Positions 7,079-11,093 of a stretch of 11,093 nucleotides of DNA are shown here, one piece after another. Below the pieces are notes generated by a model that was given only the letters and a program-made list of their open reading frames with translations, was not told where the DNA came from and did no database searches. Source of the DNA: Halovenus sp. (GTDB lineage Archaea; Halobacteriota; Halobacteria; Halobacteriales; Haloarculaceae); contig PUMG01000188.1 in the NCBI GenBank assembly GCA_003551265.1, positions 1-11,093 on the forward strand. The letters run 5' to 3'. Position 1 is the stretch's first letter. Each line of letters begins with the position of its first letter. A program made the position numbers and the translations under genes.

Positions 7079-7470
7079 CAGAACATCCCCCCGAGGAACG
7101 TCGGAATACTTGCGAGCGCGATGATGGCGGTCAGTATCAGCGATGCGTAGAAACTCTTGTGCTGACTCTCGAGTCCGACGCCGAGGTCGACCATCAGCAG
7201 TCGGATTCCGTTCAGGATGTGAAAGACGGCGACCGCCAGCAGCCCGATTTCGAGGAATCGAACCACCAGCAACGCTTCGAGTCCCTGGAGCGTGTCCGTG
7301 TACATCTCTGGCGACTGTGTCGCGGTACTCAACACCGCGATGTGCGTGAACAGATACCCGATAAGTATCCAGCCCGTGAACTTGTGGAGTATCCACGCCC
7401 ACATACCCGCAGAGAACTCCTGCCAGCGCCCGAAGCTCTCTACCGTCCCTCGGTCGTAGGTCGAACTCAT
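7078..7470 (-). CDS. sdhC: Succinate dehydrogenase cytochrome b subunit SdhC
   Basis: A 130-residue membrane subunit and first gene of the operon. Helices are predicted at about 23-47, 66-88 and 107-127. The [14 protein letters not shown] block in helix 2 is the SdhC cytochrome b556 signature; H84 is the expected haem b ligand. [20 protein letters not shown] in helix 1 matches the region where family members contribute quinone-site residues. It transfers electrons from SdhB clusters to quinone. A T-rich element about 65 nt upstream suggests a leader of about 40 nt. Confidence 0.95.
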   Translation of the reverse strand: MSSTYDRGTVESFGRWQEFSAGMWAWILHKFTGWILIGYLFTHIAVLSTATQSPEMYTDTLQGLEALLVVRFLEIGLLAVAVFHILNGIRLLMVDLGVGLESQHKSFYASLILTAIIALASIPTFLGGMF

Positions 7471-7527
7471 ACGTTCGTGCCTCAGGAGCGCTCAATGAAA
7501 GATGTTACTACCGCGCTCTCGAAACCT

Positions 7528-7540
7528 ATCAAAAATAATC
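7528..7540 (-). promoter_or_regulatory. T-rich element between purQ and sdhC: sdhCDBA promoter and/or purQ terminator
   Basis: On the - strand the sequence reads GATTATTTTTGAT, centred about 65 nt before the sdhC ATG. As a TATA box it would give initiation near 7508 and a leader of about 38 nt. It lies about 50 nt past the purQ stop, so the same T run may end purine-gene transcripts. It is the only AT-rich stretch in the 116-nt gap 7471-7586. Confidence 0.5.
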
Positions 7541-7586
7541 TACGTGAGTGAGAGCGTATCTCTTCTCTGTGCAGCGAGTGTCGTGG

Positions 7587-8261
7587 TCACCGAAACGCCT
7601 GCAGCACGCCCTGTCCGTCGGTCGTTCCGATGTCCGAAAGCGAAACCCGTTCGGGATGTGGCATCATGACGGCGACGTGGTCGTCCTCACCGGCTATCCC
7701 CGCGATGTTGTGTTTCGACCCGTTCGGGTTCGCCTCGTCTGTCACGTTCCCATCCTCGTCACAGTACCGGAAGAGTACCCTGTCTTCGGCTTCGAGGCGG
7801 TCGAGACGGTCGTCTTCGATTTCGAATCGACCCTCGCCGTGGGCAATCGGAAACTCGACGACTTCCCCTTCTTCGTACTGTTCCGTCCACGGCGTGTCTG
7901 CGTTCTCGACCCGGAGAAAGACGTGCTCACACTGAAAGCGAGCGCTCCGGTTGATAGTGAACACACCGGGCGTCAGCGACGCCTCACAGCCGACCTGTGC
8001 GCCGTTGCAGATTCCCAGGAGTGGTGTCCCAGCAGCGACAGCCTCGCGCACCTCCTCCATGATGGGTGAGCGGGCAGCCATCGCCCCAGCGCGGAGGTAG
8101 TCGCCGTACGAGAACCCACCGGGAAGGACGATACCTTCGGTTGCCTCGGGCAGGCCGTCTTCGTGCCAGACGAGTTCCGCATCGATACCGAGTGCGTCGA
8201 GTGCACGGACTGTGTCGCGGTCACAGTTGCTCCCGCCGAACTGGATGACAGCGACCGTCAT
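7587..8261 (-). CDS. purQ: Phosphoribosylformylglycinamidine synthase subunit PurQ (glutaminase)
   Basis: A 224-residue class I glutamine amidotransferase. It hydrolyses glutamine and feeds ammonia to PurL, which converts formylglycinamide ribonucleotide to its amidine (step 4 of purine synthesis). Motifs: FGGSNCDRD at the N terminus, LPGGFSYGDYLRAGAMAA, nucleophile C85 in LLGICNGAQVG, the NPNGS loop (residues 178-182), and H202 with E204 in MMPHPER. Length and layout are those of stand-alone PurQ. The ATG overlaps the purS stop by four bases (ATGA), implying coupled translation of the two PurL partners. Confidence 0.97.
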   Translation of the reverse strand: MTVAVIQFGGSNCDRDTVRALDALGIDAELVWHEDGLPEATEGIVLPGGFSYGDYLRAGAMAARSPIMEEVREAVAAGTPLLGICNGAQVGCEASLTPGVFTINRSARFQCEHVFLRVENADTPWTEQYEEGEVVEFPIAHGEGRFEIEDDRLDRLEAEDRVLFRYCDEDGNVTDEANPNGSKHNIAGIAGEDDHVAVMMPHPERVSLSDIGTTDGQGVLQAFR

Positions 8262-8509
8262 CGTCGTTCGACCGTGACGTCGTAGTCGTGCAGCGTCGGG
8301 TTGGCGAGCAGTCGTTCGGCCATCTCGGTGACTGTCTCGGCTGCAGCAGACTCACTTTCGGCAGGAAGTTCGAGTTCGAACTGGTCGACCGATCGGAGCG
8401 CGTCGAGTTCGAAGCCGAGCCGTTCGAGTGCCCGCTTTGTCGTCTCGGCCTCCGGGTCGAGTACCCCCGATTTCAGTCGCACTGTGACCGTTGCGCTGTA
8501 GGTGTTCAT
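8258..8509 (-). CDS. purS: Phosphoribosylformylglycinamidine synthase subunit PurS
   Basis: An 83-residue small subunit that bridges PurQ and PurL in the three-part FGAM synthetase of archaea and Gram-positive bacteria, and helps close the ammonia channel. TVTVRLKSGVLDPEAETTKRAL and LGFELDALRSVDQFELEL are the PurS blocks, followed by the AERLLANPTLHDYDV helix and end strand. The ATG at 8509 matches the family N terminus; the frame is open upstream to 9052 but that part is shadow sequence. The start lies 40 nt after the preceding gene. A weak TATA-like GTTTTC (8535-8540 on the - strand) 28 nt upstream could give an internal leaderless promoter. Confidence 0.95.
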   Translation of the reverse strand: MNTYSATVTVRLKSGVLDPEAETTKRALERLGFELDALRSVDQFELELPAESESAAAETVTEMAERLLANPTLHDYDVTVERR

Positions 8510-8549
8510 CGGTGAAAACGCCGTGTTCCCGCTCGAAAACCCTTGCGGT

Positions 8550-8912
8550 TCAGTGTTCGCCAACGAACTCGACAGCAACTCCGAGTTGGTCGTCTTCTTC
8601 GAATGCGGCCAGGACCGTGTCGGGGTCTGTGTCCAGCCCGTACTGTGGCCGGCCTTTGCCCGTCGGGGAGGTGCCCGAGCGCACTTCGTCGACGTATGGT
8701 TCGGCTCCGAGAACGCTGAGTGCGCGCATGATGTCCGACTCTCCGGGTGGGCTGACCACGGCGGCATCAACGTGTTCGAGCAGTTTCTCACACCGTGGTC
8801 TGATGTCGACAGAGGCGACCGGCGTCTCCTCACACAGCACAGCGTCGGCGATCGCCAGCAGTACGAGCTTTTCGGTGAGTGAATGCGAGTCGAGGGCTGG
8901 CGGTTCGTCCAT
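8550..8912 (-). CDS. Unnamed 120-residue protein resembling an Orc1/Cdc6-type winged-helix domain
   Basis: I do not recognise a named family. The protein is acidic, has no membrane segment, and looks like one winged helix-turn-helix domain: helix 1 (LTEKLVLLAIADAVL, 12-26), helix 2 (DIRPRCEKLLEHV, 36-48), a candidate recognition helix (GESDIMRALSVLG, 57-69), a strand YVDEVRS, a glycine/serine wing about 79-89, and QYGLD. The order (helix, ETPV, helix, short link, recognition helix, wing with GKGRPQY) is like the C-terminal DNA-binding domain of haloarchaeal Orc1/Cdc6, here without the AAA+ part. The start at 8912 fits the AT-rich element about 31 nt upstream; the open frame on to 9173 is rich in Trp, Cys and Arg and crosses promoter-like DNA. 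It lies 40 nt ahead of purS, so it may be co-transcribed with purine genes. Function unknown. Confidence 0.8.
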   Translation of the reverse strand: MDEPPALDSHSLTEKLVLLAIADAVLCEETPVASVDIRPRCEKLLEHVDAAVVSPPGESDIMRALSVLGAEPYVDEVRSGTSPTGKGRPQYGLDTDPDTVLAAFEEDDQLGVAVEFVGEH

Positions 8913-8936
8913 ACACCATCTGTTGAGTGACAGTGT

Positions 8937-8948
8937 GAAATTATTTTC
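8937..8948 (-). promoter_or_regulatory. TATA-like element before the winged-helix protein gene
   Basis: On the - strand GAAAATAATTTC is centred about 31 nt before the ATG at 8912, consistent with a leaderless or near-leaderless transcript running into purS and purQ. Confidence 0.5.
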
Positions 8949-8983
8949 GCTCGCAGCAAATACCCCGCCTGAATCTGGTCTCG

Positions 8984-9026
8984 ACAGGTAAGGTAATCGT
9001 ATTGAATATAATACACCGTTACCTGT
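8984..9026. repeat. Nested inverted repeat in the divergent intergenic region
   Basis: Perfect 8-base arms ACAGGTAA (8984-8991) and TTACCTGT (9019-9026) enclose inner 5-base arms GTATT (8999-9003) and AATAC (9010-9014) around an AT-rich centre. The outer arms extend three more bases if one base is bulged. GGTAA is doubled at 8987-8996. The site lies in the 241-nt gap 8913-9153 between divergently transcribed genes, and its centre could itself act as a TATA box in either direction. A regulator binding site is the simplest reading; a hairpin is possible. The rest of the gap (9027-9106) shows nothing I can name. Confidence 0.75.
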
Positions 9027-9106
9027 GCGACGGCACCACCACGAATTGCCAAGCAGGTGCTTCCACTTCATCACGAAACGCCTCCAGATAACGGCATAGT
9101 CCGAAC

Positions 9107-9115
9107 GATAATATG
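9107..9115 (+). promoter_or_regulatory. TATA-like element for the DUF1328-type gene
   Basis: GATAATATG, centred near 9111, predicts initiation near 9137. That leaves a leader of about 17 nt to ATG 9154, or about 38 nt to ATG 9175. No strong ribosome site is visible for either. Confidence 0.45.
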
Positions 9116-9153
9116 TTGCTTGTAACAATGCCCACACAGTACTTCGTTCACCC

Positions 9154-9387
9154 ATGGTTACACCAGGACTCACGATGGCGGGTCAATCGCCGTGGACACT
9201 CGACGTGTTGCACCTCGTTCCCCTGCAGTTCACCGGTGGCTTTCTCGAGATAGCGATACTGTTTTTCATCCTCGCTATCGTCGCTGCTGTCCTCGGCGCG
9301 AGCGGGGTGGCTGGAGTCAGTCTGACAATCGCGAAGTGGTTCGTCATCCTCTTCATCGCGCTGGCGGTTATTTCGTTACTCCTGTGA
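9154..9387 (+). CDS. DUF1328-like small membrane protein
   Basis: A 77-residue protein with two predicted membrane helices (about 30-52 and 57-77) joined by the glycine-rich turn [16 protein letters not shown]. The pattern [17 protein letters not shown]5[18 protein letters not shown] matches small DUF1328 (PF07043-type) proteins, found widely in bacteria and haloarchaea and of unknown role. The N-terminal 25 residues are soluble and include [15 protein letters not shown]. The start is either 9154 or, seven codons on, ATG 9175; neither has a clear ribosome site. The gene stands alone on the + strand with a TATA-like element upstream, and a separate promoter follows its stop. Confidence 0.85.
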   Translation: MVTPGLTMAGQSPWTLDVLHLVPLQFTGGFLEIAILFFILAIVAAVLGASGVAGVSLTIAKWFVILFIALAVISLLL

Positions 9388-9398
9388 ACGGGGATTTT

Positions 9399-9424
9399 AA
9401 CCCACCTCTATATACGGGGTGGTT
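9399..9424 (+). promoter_or_regulatory. TATA box of the zinc-ribbon gene inside an imperfect inverted repeat
   Basis: TCTATATAC (9407-9415) is a good TATA box about 50 nt before ATG 9466, predicting a leader of about 25-30 nt. It is framed by AACCCACC (9399-9406) and GGTGGTT (9418-9424), inverse complements except for one missing base. A repressor bound there would cover the TATA box (inference). Confidence 0.5.
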
Positions 9425-9465
9425 GGTTTACTCGATAAGACGAGAAAACTGTACCGACGAGAGCG

Positions 9466-9639
9466 ATGTCTAATACTGTTCGAGACGGCGACCCAGAGAA
9501 TTCCGCCAAAGAGTACGTGTTCCGATGTTCGACGTGCCAGCAAGAGATTGCCGTGAACGTCGAGATGAGAACGGCAATTCTCGAGAACGGATGTCCAGTC
9601 TGTACGGCGACAGTCGAGGAGTCGGACTTCGAGGAGTAA
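9466..9639 (+). CDS. Small zinc-ribbon protein (57 residues, two CxxC pairs)
   Basis: A complete small ORF: ATG 9466, TAA 9637-9639. The protein has C21-x2-C24 in FRCSTCQQEI and C43-x2-C46 in NGCPVCTATV, 18 residues apart, the layout of a single zinc ribbon. Between them runs IAVNVEMRTAILENG, a conserved-looking strand/helix segment like that of short haloarchaeal zinc-ribbon proteins (DUF7560-like, from memory). Both ends are acidic. There is no other domain, so it probably binds protein or nucleic acid as an adaptor; this is inference. It has its own TATA box, and its stop directly abuts the stop of the opposing flavoprotein gene. Confidence 0.85.
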   Translation: MSNTVRDGDPENSAKEYVFRCSTCQQEIAVNVEMRTAILENGCPVCTATVEESDFEE

Positions 9640-10101
9640 TCAACGTGGTTCGCGGTCGAGTTCTATACGCCGTCCTTCTATCACATCAGGTTCGAACGAG
9701 TAGAGCCTGATGTCGAGTTCGTCGCGGTCTGCGCCCCATATCTCGAACAGCGGTCGCTCTGCCTGTCCATACTGTACGATGTCGTCGGCCGAGAGGTCAG
9801 CAGGATCGAGTTCTTCGAGTGCTCCTTTCGCGACGACGCTTCGGTACTCGGTTTTCTCGTCGTTGCCGTCGTAGATGACGACCCGCACATCCGGAGAGGA
9901 ACCCAGATACGCTCGCTTTTCGCTTTCCGGTGTCGACACGAGTCGCATGTAGAACGTCCCGCTCGAATCGTTGTATCCATAGGAGATGGGAATTGCGTAT
10001 GGTTCGTCGTTCTGAGCCAGTGTGAGTACTCCTGTTTCACGGTTACTCACGAACTCATCAACTTCCGAACGCGTCATCTCTGTCTCCTGCGCAAGTGACA
10101 T
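9640..10101 (-). CDS. Pyridoxamine 5'-phosphate oxidase-like flavin-binding protein
   Basis: A 153-residue protein with the split-barrel fold of the pyridoxamine-phosphate oxidase/FMN-binding superfamily (Pyridox_ox_2-like). Typical blocks are EVDEFVSNRETGVLTLAQNDEPYAIPISYGYND at residues 13-45, FYMRLVSTPESEKRAYLGSSPDVRVVIYD at 50-78, and YRSVVAKGALEELDP at 85-99. Such proteins bind FMN, F420 or haem; the substrate cannot be told, and a true PNPOx role is unlikely at this length. The stop TGA (9640-9642) touches the convergent zinc-ribbon stop. The start at 10101 has a TATA-like element upstream, in the 55-nt gap after hemA on the same strand, so it probably has its own promoter. Confidence 0.88.
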   Translation of the reverse strand: MSLAQETEMTRSEVDEFVSNRETGVLTLAQNDEPYAIPISYGYNDSSGTFYMRLVSTPESEKRAYLGSSPDVRVVIYDGNDEKTEYRSVVAKGALEELDPADLSADDIVQYGQAERPLFEIWGADRDELDIRLYSFEPDVIEGRRIELDREPR

Positions 10102-10132
10102 AGTCCCTTATCCGAGAGTATGCTGGGAGCGT

Positions 10133-10142
10133 CTTAAGTATA
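10133..10142 (-). promoter_or_regulatory. TATA-like element for the flavin-binding protein gene
   Basis: On the - strand the sequence reads TATACTTAAG, about 32 nt before ATG 10101, predicting a very short leader. It lies between the hemA stop and this gene, indicating separate transcription even though both run in the same direction. Confidence 0.5.
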
Positions 10143-10156
10143 GGGATTATCGTAGA

Positions 10157-11093
10157 CTAATCGTCGCTCTCGTCGAAGCCACTCGCGGGCAGTCGGCCGC
10201 GGACATCATCCGGAATGTCGTCGAACTCGAGTTGCGAGAGAACCTCTCTTGCCTGTTCGTCTTCGAGGTGTGGGTCGAAAAGCTGTAACGCGGTGTGGAT
10301 TGTGGACCAGTCGTCTGCCTCGGCAGCATCACGGAGACTGTTTGTGGGTGGTGCGAGCAGTTGTGAGACGACGGAGTTCACCATCGCCTCGATGGTTTCA
10401 CGCTCGCTCTCGTCGAAGTTCTCTTGCTGAAATGCGGTTTCGAGTTCGTCTGCTTTGATTCGCTCGGCACTCTCGTACATTGCAGAGATGACTGTGTCAG
10501 CGCGCGTTCGCTTGTACTGTCCCAGCAGACGTTCGAACTCTTCGGTCACGATATCTTCGACCTGCAAGGCTGCCTCTCGACGCATCTGTCGAGTTTTCTC
10601 TGTGACCGCCTCGAGTTTGTCGAGGTCGTACACCGTCAGGTGAGCGAGGCTGTCGGCCGCTCTGGGAATATCACGTGGACGCGTGATGTCGATAATGAGT
10701 GTCTCACCCAGTCGCTTGCACGCTTCGATATCCAGTATCGGTTCGGTGCTTCCGGTCGCCGAAATCACAATATCACGGGTCTGTAAGGTCTCTCCCAGTC
10801 CGTCGAGACCGGTCGTTTCGACAGTTGTTTCTGTGGTGTCGAGTCGCGTTGCGAGCTGTCTCGCACGGTCGACCGTCCGGTTGGCGAGCACCAGTTCGTC
10901 GACCTGGCCCGCGAGTCGTTTCGTCGCCAGTGTACCCATCTCACCGGTCCCGACGACGGCGGCGCTCGCCTCATCGAGTCCGTGTTTCTCCTCGGCGAGT
11001 TTCACGGCTGCACTGGCCAGTGACACCACACCTTCGTTTATCTTGGTCTCGGTTCGTGCACGTTCACCGACGCGGATGGCTTTTGTGAGTCCC
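10157..11093 (-). CDS. hemA: Glutamyl-tRNA reductase HemA, N-terminal part outside window
   Basis: The frame stays open to the window edge; about 311 codons are present and the start is upstream. The enzyme reduces glutamyl-tRNA(Glu) to glutamate-1-semialdehyde with NADPH, the first committed step of tetrapyrrole synthesis. GLTKAIRVGERARTETKI, then EGVVSLASAAVKLAE, is the junction to the NADPH domain. VVGTGEMGTLATKRL is the nucleotide-binding glycine motif, followed by LANRTVDRARQLA and ISATGSTEPIL. The helical dimer domain includes REAALQVEDIVTEEFERLL and ADTVISAMYESAERI. A further C-terminal stretch (VNSVVSQLLAPPTNSLRDAAEADDWSTIHTALQLFDP and an acidic end) is typical of haloarchaeal HemA. 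The catalytic cysteine lies in the missing N-terminal domain, so activity cannot be checked here. Confidence 0.95.
   Translation of the reverse strand, partial: GLTKAIRVGERARTETKINEGVVSLASAAVKLAEEKHGLDEASAAVVGTGEMGTLATKRLAGQVDELVLANRTVDRARQLATRLDTTETTVETTGLDGLGETLQTRDIVISATGSTEPILDIEACKRLGETLIIDITRPRDIPRAADSLAHLTVYDLDKLEAVTEKTRQMRREAALQVEDIVTEEFERLLGQYKRTRADTVISAMYESAERIKADELETAFQQENFDESERETIEAMVNSVVSQLLAPPTNSLRDAAEADDWSTIHTALQLFDPHLEDEQAREVLSQLEFDDIPDDVRGRLPASGFDESDD

Noticed and set aside
7079..7495. Upstream part of a 260-codon minus-strand ORF in the SdhD frame
   Set aside because: It is out of frame with sdhC, which covers this DNA; only the SdhD part from 7078 has membrane and family signatures.
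8491..8991. Plus-strand Ser-rich ORF of 166 codons
   Set aside because: Antisense to the winged-helix gene with serine-rich low-complexity content typical of reverse frames; no start signal.
8510..9052. Upstream open frame joined to purS
   Set aside because: It is shadow sequence of the winged-helix gene and the intergenic region; PurS is a small protein beginning at 8509.
8913..9173. N-terminal extension of the winged-helix protein to 9173
   Set aside because: The extra 87 residues are Trp/Arg/Cys-rich, unlike haloarchaeal proteins, and cover the inverted repeat and TATA-like elements.
1..11093. tRNA, rRNA, CRISPR array, insertion sequence or defence-system genes
   Set aside because: I looked on both strands and saw no tRNA-like TTC/CCA stretches, spaced direct repeats, transposase motifs or terminal repeats; the window is core-chromosome in character.

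Overview
The window reads as an ordinary chromosomal segment of a haloarchaeon (class Halobacteria). The evidence is GC-rich coding sequence, acidic proteins rich in Asp and Glu, several genes whose only promoter-like element lies about 26-31 nt before the ATG (leaderless transcription), and family content: Taw1, a 2-gene FGAM synthetase accessory pair purS/purQ, sdhCDBA, and a HemA with an extra C-terminal tail. I see no transposase, integrase, CRISPR array, tRNA or rRNA gene. The genus cannot be fixed from sequence alone.

Left part (1-4010), all on the + strand: the 3' part of a PLP-dependent aminotransferase ending in a small in-frame tandem repeat; taw1, for wyosine-type modification of tRNA-Phe; an unrecognised 416-residue soluble protein with a PH-like front and TPR-like helical repeats; and a cyclophilin peptidyl-prolyl isomerase. 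Each of the last three has its own TATA-like element.

Centre (4007-8912), all on the - strand: the succinate dehydrogenase operon, transcribed sdhC-sdhD-sdhB-sdhA and tightly packed (TGATG overlap, 13-nt and 2-nt gaps). It is preceded by a small winged-helix-like protein gene, purS and purQ. SdhA/B form the soluble catalytic arm, and SdhC/D the membrane anchor passing electrons to quinone. PurS and PurQ deliver ammonia to PurL, which is not in the window. The sdhA and cyclophilin genes meet tail to tail, with their stop codons sharing a CTAG.

Right part (8913-11093): a 241-nt divergent intergenic region with a nested inverted repeat; a DUF1328-type membrane miniprotein and a 57-residue zinc-ribbon protein on the + strand; then a pyridoxamine-phosphate-oxidase-like flavoprotein and the 3' part of hemA (glutamyl-tRNA reductase) on the - strand. 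The zinc-ribbon and flavoprotein genes abut with no base between their stops.

I do not see a clear undescribed multi-gene system. The most open items are the PH/TPR-like protein, the Orc1/Cdc6-like winged-helix protein upstream of purS, the inverted repeat at 8984-9026, and the two zero-spacer convergent gene ends.
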